DNA from: Anaspis maculata
Taxonomy: Eukaryota; Arthropoda; Insecta; Coleoptera; Scraptiidae
Assembly: GCA_949128115.1 (NCBI GenBank)
Contig: OX421966.1
Span: 58,153,416 to 58,217,415 of the forward strand
DNA: 64,000 nt
Direction of reading: 5' to 3'
The first letter of the stretch is position 1, and every line of letters starts with the position of its first letter. The notes under the pieces are model-generated. The model saw only the letters and a list, made by a program, of their open reading frames with translations. It did no database searches and had not been told where the DNA came from. Of the stretch, positions 47,101-53,788 are shown in pieces. The position numbers and the translations under genes were made by a program.

Positions 47101-50100
47101 GGAAATGGTTTCAATTTTTGAATTGGATGTTCAATTTAGAGGAAAAAGTTACTTGTGCAAAATTTTGATTATATGCTTCATTTTCGAGATATTTGGGTTT
47201 GAAAACTTTGGAAAACATCTAAAAATCGCCATTAATTTTTCCAAGGCCCAAGTTTTATTTTCTGAAAAACTTCATGTTTCTCGTCAAAAATGGTGGTGCA
47301 TCAACTTAGAACACCCAAAAAATGTATTTCAGTTGAAGAATCATGAGTTTTCTTGAATTTTAATTTTTAAGGCTTTTTAAAGTGACGACTTCGAGATGTT
47401 TTCCGAAGTTTCAAACTCAAATATCTCAAAAATGAAGTCCTTATCAAAATTTTGGAAGCGTAATTTTTTTCATTAAACTGAACGTGAAATTCAAAACTTG
47501 AAACCATTTCTGAAAATATTCTCGGGAAGTAAAAAATAGGGGAAAAGGGGAAGGGTACCCTATATTATCTTCGCTCTTAAAAGTGTTTGATGAAATATTT
47601 TATGATTGTTCAATAGAGATCTGTTTCAGTAAACTTTGGTTCAAATTTGAATAAAATCGGTCGAACGGTTCAGAAGTTATGCAAAAAATTCTGATTTTAA
47701 AAAAACAACTCTGAAGGCCTGTATCTCCATCAAACGTTAATAGTTATTTACATAATAAGGCAGGAAAGTGAATCTTCACAGCGATAGTAGGCATATTCAA
47801 GGACGAGCGTAAGCGAGGCCTAGAAGCTTACGTGCCCTGTAAAGACACTTCCCTGGCGTATTATGTATACCTAACGTTTTACCCGAAACTACCTTAATAA
47901 ACCACAAAGAAAGAAATGATTCTGGCACAATTTGGCAAATATCTCGTTGCTGGGTCCGGTTTTCAGCAGTTTCCAGCAAACAAAACGTTTTTGACGCAGG
48001 AAAGTGAGATTTCCCGGCCTAGGCAGGTGAATCTTACTTTCCTGCGTCAAAAGACGCTTGTAATGGACACTTTACGTGTCAATTTCGGGTGATACACATT
48101 CATCTACAAGCGTTAAATAATACCCGTCACTTTTAACACGTCGTCATGGGTGTGTCATGGGCGACGTGCTGAAAGTGATGATCCTGCGCGTTCCTGTCAT
48201 ATTTTCAATAAATTCTGACATTTACCAAACATTCCAAAGACCATTGTAGGTAAAATCTTGTATAATACACGCGTTGAAAGTATCTTATTTTGTTCGCGGG
48301 GTTGCTCCACTCGCTAACGCTCATTTCTCAAGCGTCCCCGCTCACAAAATAATATCTGTCACTTTTAACTTTTGTATCGTGAATAGCTATTATGAGGGTA
48401 TGTTTATTCAAAAAGTCCCATTATTTTTCAATTTTCTATCTCCTTGTGCATTTTGTTGCAATTATTTCGGGACACCTATACAAGGGTGTTCCGCAATTAC
48501 GGTTACAAACTTTTAGGGGAGATTCCCCATCAAAAATGGACTAGGAAAAAAAAATAACTTCGATGTCCTATGATGCCCGTTGAAATGTTACAGGGTTCAA
48601 GTTCAAGTTGAATTTTCAAAATCGATTTTATTCACATAACTTTTGAATGGTTCAATCGATTTTGTCCAAATTCGAACAAAATTGAACCATTTACCACCAT
48701 TAACCATCATAAAATTGAAACATTTTCTGAAATAGGTTTCTATCGAACAATATAACGTGTTTCAAAAAAAAAGTTCAGGGGTGTGGATAATGGGGGGGGG
48801 TGTTTCTATTTTTAACCCCCTATTTTTTTACCCCACTGGTTATTTTCCCAAATTAGTGAAACAATTTTTTTTTGCAAAATTTTGATTAGAGGCTCCATTG
48901 TCGAGATATTTGGGTTTGAAACTTTGGAATACATCTCGAAATCGCCACTTTCCAGGCCCGAATTTGTTTTTTTTTTCTGAAAGCTCCTTGTTTCTTAGCA
49001 ACAAAATTGTGGTTTATCAACTTAAGAAATCTATTCAATCATTTCAGTTGAAGAATCATGAATTTTCTTGGTTTCTAATTTTTAGGCCTTGAAAAGTGGT
49101 GATTTTGAGATGTTTTCCAAAGTTCCAAACCCAAATGTATCGAAAATGAAGCCTCTATCAAAATTTTGCAGGAGTAACTTTTTTTTCTAAAATGAGTTTA
49201 AAATTCAGCCGAAGTCAATTGAAGAACTGCGGCGTAGAATTACCGAAGAATGTCGCGTGCTTTCAAGAGAAACCTTCGAAAATGTTCGATAAGAGTTCGA
49301 GAACAGAGGCTTTATTATTGCCTTGAAAACAACGGCAATCATTCTGGACACTTGTTGTGAACATTCAGTCTTTTTACGATACCTGAATATTTTCCATTTA
49401 CTATCTACCTATCTTCCTACCTATGTTTCGGGCTGTTTTCACTGAGAAAGATGTGCCGTAATCGGAAAACAAGATCACTGGAATTAGCATGGCTTGGCAC
49501 CGAGCTCGGCACTCTTCAGCGTACAATATTCTACATTATTTTTCTTTACATGCGCCAGCCGCTGGTGCTTGTATTTGCAATTACACTCAAGTACTTATTG
49601 TTGTACACTAAATGTTGATTATTGTTAACCACGAGGTCAACAGTGTGCAAAATAATATAGCCGCGCATGCCTAGTTCTCCAAAGACTTCCACTAACTTCC
49701 AGTAACTTCCACGCACTTCCGAAAGACTACCATTGACTTCCACTGACTTCCACTAACTTCCACCAACTTCCTCGCACTTCCAAAACACTTCCATTGACTT
49801 CCACTGACTTCCACGAACTTCTGAGCATTTGTACACCAAACTTCCTCAGCGGTTCGCCCCTCGTAAAGATCCTAAATTATGGATTCTATCCAGGACTTTT
49901 CAATAACCCTGTATAATTACGGAAGAAGGACGAAGGTTCTCAATTCAATTTATGTCGGAAAAAATTTAAAAACAAAAAATTCAAAGGTAAATAAACACTA
50001 ACAATATCGCGAAATGTTACAGGGCGGATCGAGAATGTCGCCATCGAAAGGGCCAGGCGCGACGCCGTCGATTTTGGTCCGATCTTCAACGACGTGTTGA

Positions 50101-51936
50101 CATACCAAGGTATGCATATACGTTATAATTATTACAAGATAGTATACAGGGTGTTTCACTTTTTTTGGTCAATATTTGAGGATATGAAAGAGCATCGAAA
50201 AATGAGCAACTACTTTCGCCAAAAAAACGCAAAATGAGAAAAAAAATGAAAAAAAAACTGAAAATAGAAAATTACAAATTTTACAAATATGACAAGTCAT
50301 ACGACCAGCTTGTAGGTACCTATGCAGTATGCATCAACTTACTTTTTGTACCAAATTTGGTGGAAAATCCAGTAATTACATTTAGTCCAGGAATTTTAGC
50401 TGTTAAATTGCAAATAGCGAAAATGAAAAGTTGAACATTGGTATCTCAAGAACCAAAATAGGTGAAGACATGTAAATCGCCATAAATAATTCTGATTTCA
50501 TGGTCATGAAGTCGTTGTAAATTTGAATTGAATATCTTGAGCCGTTCTTGAAATATCTTCAGAAGACTGAAGTTGTTACCTAAGAAAAAAAAAATTCGTC
50601 CACTTATCAGAAAAAAAATTTGACTGTGTTTTTTCTAAAAGTAGTTTGCCTAGAAAGAGTTTTTCACTGTAATTTCATTTAAAATGTAATTTATCATTGT
50701 TTCGATTCAAAGCATCAAGTTTCGATTCAATATCTGAAGAATTACTGATATACGGAAAACTATTTTTTTTCGTAACGACTTCAGTCTTCTGAAGATATTT
50801 CAGAAACGGCTCAACATATTTGATCCAAGTTTACGACGACTTCATGATCATGAAATTAGAAATATTTTTGGCGATTTACATGTCTTCACTTATTTTGGTT
50901 CTTGATGTACATAATTTGTTCAACTTTTTATTTTTATTTCACCCTGTATATGCTGCCGGCATAGTTGGTATTGATAGCATTAAGTCTCAATCAAAAGAGA
51001 ATGGATCGAACAACACCTCTACCAAGTGGCACCCAGCCATCGTAAGACTCAAGATCCGTACGGTCTTCGGCGTCGAGCATCTGGACTATTTAGCTTTTCT
51101 TGTGTTTTGACGAATAAGGAGTGGACTGATGATGAAATATGTAAGGACCTTTCTTGTAGACGACACAATTTTCAACAATTTTTCCAATTTCAACAATTGG
51201 AAATAGGCGATATTACCGCCAAAAGATACCCTATGCTATTGCTTAAACATGAGCAAAGTCCCAACTTGATGACCTATAAAACCAAGTGCCTTGCGATTAT
51301 TTAGTAAGTGCCTACAAACGCATAATTTTTAGAAAAAAATCATAACTACTGAACGGTTGAAGCGAATTGCAAAAACTAAACGAATTTGTAATGCCTGAGA
51401 AAGGGTAAATCCAAATATGCGAAAATATACAGGGAATGCCATTTAAAAAAGCTCGTTCAAAAACTGCTCTGCAAAAATGGGGCACCCTGTATCGAGCAAA
51501 AAAAATTTACAAACTGCACTTTGACCTCCCGTTTGCAGTGCCGTTTGGTTCATTTCGATATCATTAATGGCGTAGGTGTAATTGAACTCGCCCATATAAC
51601 TCGCCCAAAATATTTAATTTTTAGAATAAAAAGAAACCGTGTGTATAATACTGCTCTCTATTTTTAGGAGCGCCAGCACTACCAGCACCAATGTTGGAGA
51701 TTGAGGAAGACTGGCCTGCAGGGGATGACCTAGAATGTCCAGAAGGGTCGGAGGTCGTCCTCTGCGGCTGCTGCCGTATTAATAAAGTACGCTTCACCCT
51801 CGGGTGTGGCCATCTTGCATGCGGCAGATGCGCACGGGCCCTAATGGAAGGGTCCCGAAGATGCCATATCTGCCGCATGGAAATAAGGGCCTTTGTCTCG
51901 GCCCCGTTCATTGAGAACTGCATTCGTGTGCACTGA
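21016..51936 (+). CDS. MULE transposase-RING finger fusion gene (10 visible exons, 5' incomplete)
   Basis: Ten segments (21016-21166, 22121-22460, 23895-24095, 35424-35620, 35688-35827, 36186-36443, 42960-43028, 44476-44583, 50023-50109, 51668-51936) each have AG/GT borders. Their phases match throughout, giving 605 residues and a terminal stop. Order: FLYWCH finger end (IKGHNHPP); MULE core with Asp in VHADGTFK, Asp in RFMTDFEAA, the GCLFHYTQ zinc/His motif, and E candidates in YIERYW and NNVESFH after SVWGLTHRTN; an acidic linker (ESDDEEE, DGDDDD); then a C3HC4 RING near the C-terminus. MULE cores are DNA-cutting transposases; RING-HC domains usually recruit ubiquitin-conjugating enzymes. 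A nuclear DNA-binding role is plausible but inferred. Many introns and an open frame suggest a domesticated gene; a mobile MULE with introns is the alternative. The N-terminal exon is not found. Confidence 0.85.
21169..22120. other. Intron A-B, non-coding
   Basis: Holds a short (CCGT)n run at 21241-21257. Otherwise AT-rich with nothing recognised. Confidence 0.5.
22121..22460 (+). CDS. MULE-RING exon B: first catalytic Asp
   Basis: Acceptor GATATTGCAG, donor CCAC|GTACGT. Contains PAIPETLQDLGNVLAGDYGQ and the beginning of the MULE core, GIEEVHADGTFKVRP, with the first catalytic Asp, then QLLVLHAIVEDH. Confidence 0.85.
22461..23894. other. Intron B-C, non-coding
   Basis: About 1.4 kb without a supported gene. 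Two opposed frames near 23070-23300 overlap each other and show no motif. A weak inverted pair CCTTCTCATATAGG / ATGAGAATGGCTATAGG near 23636 and 23816 may be MITE ends. Confidence 0.45.
23895..24095 (+). CDS. MULE-RING exon C: second catalytic Asp
   Basis: Acceptor TTTTTTTTCAG, donor CCCAA|GTAAGC. Reads SVPFLFALMSDKSKRGYKMV, then LRFMTDFEAALQAAI with the second catalytic Asp, and VKGCLFHYTQ, the family C..H motif. This is the most family-typical stretch of the gene. Confidence 0.9.
25457..25678. mobile_element. MITE, GGGCCTTATGAATAAAG termini
   Basis: Left GGGCCTTATGAATAAAGATT and right AATCTTTATTCATAAGGCCC are exact inverted copies, followed by a related GCTTTTGCTTGA / TCAAGCAAAAGC. Flanked by ATT on both sides (25454-25456 and 25679-25681). 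It sits in the right arm of the larger inverted-repeat element, whose left arm supplies an approximate empty site. Confidence 0.85.
25799..25931. mobile_element. Small palindromic MITE, GGGTAG termini
   Basis: GGGTAGTTTTAACAAAAAAT against ATTTTTTATTAATACTACCC, with a further AAGCATTTGCTTAG / CCAAGCAAATGCTT pair. The 133-bp unit is nearly all palindrome and lies within the larger inverted-repeat element. Confidence 0.75.
26083..26126. repeat. (GT)n microsatellite
   Basis: TGTGTG run of about 44 bp with one TA interruption and one TTTG end. Confidence 0.9.
26615..29525. repeat. Satellite with higher-order structure (about 480-bp units of about 120-bp monomers)
   Basis: A motif ATCAAATT, GA(A/G)(A/G)ACATCAAATTCTC, TTTGTGAGAAAAATATTATA, then a C-rich block (CCCCCTTTTGCCCCACCCAC), recurs with diverged monomer types alternating. 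The same monomer type (CATCAAATTGAAGACATCAAA) returns near 26698, 27175, 27655 and 28135, so the large unit is about 480 bp with about four monomers. Units become more degenerate to the right of 28250. A MITE at about 29195-29400 interrupts the last monomers. Confidence 0.88.
29195..29400. mobile_element. MITE inside the satellite
   Basis: Inverted ends TTCACGTTGCAAATTCAGCA (left) and TGCTGAATTTGCAACGTGAA (right) continue to a total of about 55 bp. Satellite sequence resumes on both sides. The target duplication is not clear. Confidence 0.75.
29526..29637. mobile_element. Small TIR element, probable MITE
   Basis: Ends TTAGGTGCCTGCGG and CCGCAGCACCTAA are near-inverted copies enclosing about 90 bp. 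Too short and too diverged to name. Confidence 0.45.
29725..30400. repeat. Long inverted repeat, arms about 270-300 bp
   Basis: Left arm motifs CATAAGCATACACTGTCATT, TCATACAATATATTTTATCA and GAAATCGAATCGTTTGG recur inverted on the right (AATGACAGTGTATGC, TGATAAAAAAATATTGTATG, CCAAACGATTCGATTTTCG). A CACAGGGTGTCCATATG motif at about 30242 interrupts the match. Likely a fold-back element in intron C-D. Confidence 0.82.
30600..31090. repeat. Dispersed repeat, copy 1
   Basis: Shares ordered motifs with about 37797-38270: GTAACCATGGTAATT, CGCCACAGCATGCTTCATT / CGCAGCATGCTTCATTGGG, and CTGTATATCATG. Same orientation in both copies, well diverged. No coding content is supported. Confidence 0.6.
31440..32580. 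repeat. Tandem repeat, period about 262 bp (about 4-5 copies)
   Basis: Markers ATTTTCTCTCCGCAAGTTTC and its variants occur near 31450, 31711, 31974, 32084 and 32346. CCGAAAAATGCCGGTT-like marks occur near 31600, 31866, 32240 and 32496. One unit is shortened. A run of about 19 C lies at 32156-32174. Confidence 0.82.
32731..32845. repeat. 35-bp minisatellite, three copies
   Basis: The unit begins GATACACAAACTATACACCG and ends GACGTCTTC; it is repeated three times with few changes. Confidence 0.9.
33400..34090 (-). repeat. Dispersed repeat family, inverted relative to 59570-60300
   Basis: Read on the minus strand it parallels 59570-60300 over about 700 bp: CGACG.(C/T)CAAT.CAATCTACTT, GATATCAGTTGAAATTT, AACGGCCAGGA, and CCGTGTC near GAAAATAG. 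A further partial copy is at 59029-59360. Open frames here are judged incidental. Confidence 0.75.
34100..35423. other. End of intron C-D, non-coding
   Basis: AT-rich. Minus-strand frames at 34424-34801 and 34854-35102 are open but have no recognisable domain. Nothing else is seen before the exon D acceptor. Confidence 0.45.
35424..35620 (+). CDS. MULE-RING exon D
   Basis: Acceptor CTTTATATTATAG, donor GAAAG|GTGAGC. Begins AVWRKMRHLGYFRLTED, which directly follows the exon C ending in MULE relatives, and ends LFIYIER. Preceded by an 11.3-kb intron. Confidence 0.85.
35688..35827 (+). CDS. MULE-RING exon E: RTNN..E motif
   Basis: Acceptor TTCATTTCTTCATTCCAG, donor TTGG|GTGAGT. Reads YWLQRVGVERLSVWGLTHRT, then NNNVESFHNSL and HPNIWFFL, the signature end of the MULE core. 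The intron before it is only 67 bp. Confidence 0.9.
35940..36125. repeat. Degenerate ATCGATTC-rich tract
   Basis: Short motifs ATCGATTC, AATCGATT and TTCGATTCGATCG recur densely in both orientations across about 180 bp of intron E-F. Looks like a slippage-derived cryptic simple repeat. Confidence 0.65.
36186..36443 (+). CDS. MULE-RING exon F: helical post-core region
   Basis: Acceptor TATGCCGCTTTACAG, donor GAAG|GTAGGT. Helical segment DKLMKKLATFHIMLNQ through YLKRCAHTVDTLEIRLRQW, then the acidic ESDDEEE. The segment beyond the donor stays open for a while but belongs to the intron. Confidence 0.85.
36478..37324. mobile_element. Non-autonomous hAT element (8-bp TSD)
   Basis: Ends CAGGGCCGGCAAC and GTTGCCGGCCCTG are perfect inverted copies. 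The element is flanked by an exact 8-bp duplication GACGATGG (36470-36477 and 37325-37332). The subterminal GTGGTGCTGACGTG / CAGTCAGCACCACACG pair is also inverted. 847 bp with no transposase frame. CAGGG-type termini plus an 8-bp duplication fit hAT. It lies 34 bp into intron F-G. A C12-type run occurs at about 37247-37260. Confidence 0.93.
37797..38432. repeat. Dispersed repeats (copy 2 of two families)
   Basis: 37797-38270 matches the family at 30600-31090. From about 38247 the sequence TATCATGGACAAAGTCAAT, then GTCGACATAGCGTCTTG and TTTTGACGAGCAGTTTATT matches 43131-43316 closely in the same orientation. Confidence 0.7.
38681..40873. repeat. Giant imperfect palindrome, arms about 1 kb
   Basis: Left and right arms pair from TTAGTGCAGTAAAGATAG (38681) with CTATCTTTACTGCACTA (about 40857-40873). 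They continue through CATGAAATTTGGTA / TACCAAATTTCATG and on to GAAACCAGCCAATTCAAGTG / CACTTGAATTGGCTC around 39484 and 40039. The centre is near 39780. In intron F-G it would be transcribed with the MULE-RING gene. Confidence 0.87.
41389..42432. mobile_element. Nested palindromic MITE, TTAA-flanked
   Basis: Outer ends GGACGGAG and CTCCGTCC lie between TTAA duplications (41385-41388 and 42433-42436). Long arms share TTGCGGAATCAATCCCT. Inside, GTACAGGGGTGTTCACG (about 41497) pairs with CGTGAACACCCTGTAC (about 42225), and TATACAGGGTGTGACATG (about 41638) with TATCACACCCTGTATA (about 42090). So three terminus types are nested around one centre. The TTAA target suggests a piggyBac-like origin for the outer layer. 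Confidence 0.82.
42240..42328. mobile_element. Tiny hairpin element within one arm
   Basis: CATTGGCATTTCCAAAATC and GATTTTGGAAATGCCAATG form a perfect 19-bp stem, with further outer pairing out to ACTTTGG / CTAAAGT. It lies only in the right arm of the surrounding palindrome, so it inserted after that palindrome formed. Confidence 0.75.
42553..42745 (+). mobile_element. tRNA-derived SINE
   Basis: The head resembles a tRNA: A-box-like TGGCGCAGGTGT at about 42570 and a perfect B box GGTTCGATTCC at about 42616 with the flanking CCGGG...CCCGG stem. The presumed acceptor ends do not pair, so it is not a functional tRNA gene. An unrelated body of about 100 bp follows, then a short (ATTT)n-like tail. 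It lies in intron F-G on the same strand as the host gene. Confidence 0.82.
42960..43028 (+). CDS. MULE-RING exon G: acidic/proline-rich linker
   Basis: Acceptor CATCTTTGTCTCAG, donor GCTG|GTGAGT. Short linker EHDNMVDDEPPQLARPEPEA. Phase 1 on both sides, so it is skippable without breaking the frame. Confidence 0.7.
43131..43316. repeat. Dispersed repeat shared with 38247-38432
   Basis: TATCATGGACAAAGTCAATG, GTCGACGCAGCGTCTTG and TTTTGACGAGCAGTTCATAC align in the same orientation with the copy near 38250. The copy ends at the palindrome that begins at 43313. Confidence 0.75.
43313..44392. mobile_element. Fold-back MITE, 1.08 kb near-perfect palindrome
   Basis: Ends CAGAGGGGTGCATAAAAAAC and GTTTTTTATGCACCCCTCTG (approximately inverted), with TA on both sides (43311-43312 and 44393-44394). 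Arms of about 520 bp pair almost throughout around a loop near 43842-43886. No coding capacity. It nearly fills intron G-H. Confidence 0.9.
44476..44583 (+). CDS. MULE-RING exon H: acidic helix
   Basis: Acceptor TTTTGTTTTACAG, donor AATGA|GTTAGT. Reads SDGDDDDFLERLNEGLNRIR followed by EDHEQENEDVVEER, probably a coiled helix. If unspliced it would stop at TAG two codons later, a possible short isoform lacking the RING. Phase 1 on both sides. Confidence 0.7.
44590..45812. other. Intron H-I, first part
   Basis: No gene is seen. TTCTGCACAAAATTCATATT and TTTTTATCCAACCC near 44632-44720 recur inverted near 45690-45750 (GGGTTGGATAAAAACC, AATATGAGTTTTGTGCAGAA), the ends of a diverged inverted-repeat element. 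Short ACTAGT- and CTACTA-like motifs cluster at 44900-44970. Confidence 0.55.
45813..45976. mobile_element. MITE, GGTGCGTTCAGTCAG termini
   Basis: GGTGCGTTCAGTCAG...TTTATTTAGTCGCAAG pairs with an inverted copy ending CTGACTGAACCCACC. The stem spans about 60 bp per arm including AAGTTTTAATTTTAGTCG. 164 bp. Confidence 0.82.
46018..46143. mobile_element. MITE, CTATTCTGTAT termini
   Basis: GGCTATTCTGTATTTTGTAA against ATCGT...ACGATATACAGAATAGGC. A near-palindromic 126-bp unit with AACGACTCGTTA / TAACGAGGTCGTTA inner ends. Confidence 0.75.
46437..46556. repeat. Decamer array ACTTCCACTA, copy 1
   Basis: Imperfect 10-11 bp repeats ACTTCCACTAACTTCCACTG and variants over about 120 bp. Confidence 0.88.
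46865..47745. repeat. Palindromic repeat, arms about 380 bp
   Basis: Left GGCCTCCAAAG, ACCGATTTTAT, GGAGCGAAGATAATAGG and TTCGAGATATTTGGG pair with right CCCTATATTATCTTCGCTC, ATAAAATCGGTCGAACGG and CTCAAATATCTC. Related sequence recurs at 48590-49210. Confidence 0.83.
47988..48056. repeat. Perfect-stem hairpin
   Basis: TTTTGACGCAGGAAAGT and ACTTTCCTGCGTCAAAA are exact inverted copies about 30 bp apart. CAGGAAAGTGAATCTTCAC near 47762 is a related copy. Probably MITE ends. Confidence 0.75.
48590..49210. repeat. Second member of the 46865-47745 family
   Basis: GAGATATTTGGGTTTGAAAC, TTTCAGTTGAAGAATCATGA and GAGATGTTTTCCAAAGTTCC match the earlier copy in the same orientation. This copy is also internally palindromic but shorter. 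Confidence 0.78.
49680..49832. repeat. Decamer array ACTTCCACTA, copy 2
   Basis: Same unit and orientation as 46437-46556. TTGTACACCAAA(A)CTTCC lies at the left edge of copy 1 and at the right edge of copy 2, so the 3-kb block between may be an insertion or duplication within one array. Confidence 0.85.
50023..50109 (+). CDS. MULE-RING exon I: linker
   Basis: Acceptor CGCGAAATGTTACAG, donor CAAG|GTATGC. Reads RRIENVAIERARRDAVDFGP, then IFNDVLTYQ. Phase 1 on both sides. A CAGGGTG-ended MITE lies 37 bp into the following intron. Confidence 0.7.
50147..50946. mobile_element. CAGGGTG-ended MITE in intron I-J
   Basis: Ends CAGGGTG and CACCCTG flanked by TATA/TA. Inner arms of about 150 bp pair well: GGTGAAGACATGTAAATCGC against GCGATTTACATGTCTTCACT, and TATCTTCAGAAGACTGAAGT against ACTTCAGTCTTCTGAAGATA. 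Confidence 0.85.
51430..51489. mobile_element. Minimal CAGGG...CCCTG element
   Basis: TATACAGGGAATGCCATTT against AAATGGGGCACCCTGTAT. Probably a 60-bp deletion derivative of a CAGGGTG MITE. Confidence 0.5.
51668..51936 (+). CDS. MULE-RING exon J: C3HC4 RING finger and stop
   Basis: Acceptor CTGCTCTCTATTTTTAG. After EIEEDWPAGDDLECPEGSEV comes the RING: C-x2-C-x10-C-x1-H-x2-C-x2-C-x10-C-x2-C, from LCGCCRINKV through LGCGHLACGRC to RRCHICRMEI. All eight ligands are present. The spacing and C-terminal position recall the RINGs of IAP- and MDM2-type ligases. Stop TGA at 51934-51936. No AATAAA is seen before the second BEL element begins. Confidence 0.88.
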
Positions 51937-51959
51937 GGGTATGCAACCCAAAATATCCC

Positions 51960-52852
51960 TGTGTTGTCCAAATCCTCACCCCTCATCCCCTGTTCGGTGT
52001 GCCTGGCACTTGGCTGTCAGGCGCAAGCGTGAACGAGCTCCAGCGCTTTCTTCGGCCGTCTTCGGCATTCTTCGGCTTTCTTTCCGCTCGTGTTCTTGCC
52101 GCTTCGTTCGAAGCGCGGTCGATCTACGTTCGTCGAGCGGGAAGCCACGCCGTCTTTTTTTTTTGTCATCGCTCTCCCGGCCATCTTGTCGTGCCATCGG
52201 CGTACATTCGCACTCGACCAGAAGCCCATCCAAGGCCCATCGCGTCCGATAGTGACTCCTGGAGAATCTCTGCATCATCTCCAAGTCCAGAAAGCGGCAG
52301 TTTTCACCGCTTTCACCGGGGAGCGGTTTGGACCAGCCAGCCGCACACAAAGCTCCAGTTTTAGACGGGATCGAGTCGTTCGTCCGCCATTTTGGTGACG
52401 AACACGGGCACTGGCGCATTTCAACGGGAAATCCACCACCGGAACGGCCATCCACCACGACGCCGCCTTCGGACTCCGCCCGGACGACGCCGCCACCGAA
52501 TAAGATCCCGTAAGTTCCATATTTTCCATTGTTTTTACCATTTACCGTTTATTCCCATTTGCCGGGGTGTATACCTTCAGTGCAGTTCGTCTCGTTTTCA
52601 GGACGCCACTCGGCGCCAGCGAACCTGCCCCCGATCAGAACCACTCGGATTTTTCATTTCATGCAATTCACATTGTTTTTTTTTATTGTTTTGTAATTCT
52701 GCCTGTTTGTGTTTTTTTGTTTTGCATTAAAGTTTTTGATTGTTGTTGTGAATTTTATTTCTGACTGTCGCTTGCTGCTTTCCTAATCCAAGAGTTATTG
52801 TTTTAATGCAGCCTTCATCGGAAGGCTGCCGTCTTTATGTGTACCGCGCTAA
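51960..52852 (+). repeat. Probable 5' LTR of the second BEL/Pao element
   Basis: GC-richer than its surroundings (about 52000-52520), then T-rich. A hairpin GCAGCCTTCATCGGAAGGCTGC lies at 52808-52829. Boundaries are inferred only from the downstream primer-site motif and the first BEL's layout. Overlapping short frames on both strands are not genes. Confidence 0.5.
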
Positions 52853-53102
52853 CATATAAATTGGTCCTTCGAGCCTGATTCAGGCTAAGCAAGGTACAGT
52901 CAGAAATTTAATTCACCTCACTATTGAAACTTTAAAGTCACGGGTCAAACCCACGTGACACTTGTGCGTTGGTCCAGCGTGTTGATCAATTCGTTTTTCG
53001 TCCGTCTCATTCGCACTTTTTCACCTGGGTTGGGTTCGCCATTCAGGTACGCCAACCTAAGGGTCAGTTGCTTTGTTTTCATTTTTCTTTGTGTCGTACA
53101 CA

Positions 53103-53788
53103 ATGGACGTAACTTTATCGTCCATCGCGATAGCTATTGCGCGCCTTGAGCGCCTTCTGGAACAAGGCGTCACAGCTACCACCGAGCCAAGCCTCCAACC
53201 GGCATTTTTAGCCACGTTTGACATTGCGGCGGAAATTTACAACGGTTTCAAGAGCACGGTCAACACTGCCCCTCTCCCCAGTGCCTCCGAGGAGCAGAAG
53301 GCTACATTTCTTGAACGTACACTCCGGGCAGACAGCTTGTATGGCAAACTTGCTGCGGTAAAAGCCTCGTTTTCGAATTCAGAGCCGACTTCCTCGCTCT
53401 CTCGCCAAGCCTCGCAAACTTGGTTCGAGACAGGCCGGAGCAATGTCCAATTGCCAAAAATTGCGTTGCCGTCTTTCGACGGAAAGTTAAAATCATGGCC
53501 ACCATACTATGATCTGTTCACGGCGTTAATACACAGAAACCAGTCTCTCTCAGATATTGAACGGTTTCAGTATCTGATCTTGTCTTTATCTGGTGAACCT
53601 CTCTCAATGGTTAAACACCTGCCATTGACGGGAGATAATTACATAATTGCGTTCGACTCGTTGGTTGAGAGATACCAGAACGACCGCGTGCTAGTCACTT
53701 TTTACTGGCAGTCGATGATGAACGCCTCCTCCGTCACATCTGACTCCGCGCAAGCGCTTCGCCATCTTGTGAACACGTTCAACGAAAA
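53103..53788 (+). CDS. BEL/Pao gag, N-terminal part (interrupted)
   Basis: Starts MDVTLSSIAIAIARLERLLE and shows the BEL gag region: VQLPKIALPSFDGKLKSW, SLSDIERFQYLILSLSGEPL and ALRHLVNTFNE. It resembles residues about 125-235 of the intact element's polyprotein (PKISLRNFSG, DIEKFQYLSLSLE, LRKLINTFEE). After FNE the frame passes into unrelated sequence and stops at 53835-53837. The matching continuation is found 6.7 kb downstream. Its truncated product would lack knuckles and enzymes. Confidence 0.88.

Noticed and set aside
51621..52541. Dense overlapping frames after the MULE-RING stop
   Set aside because: GC-richer LTR-like DNA is open in many frames by composition; none has a motif.
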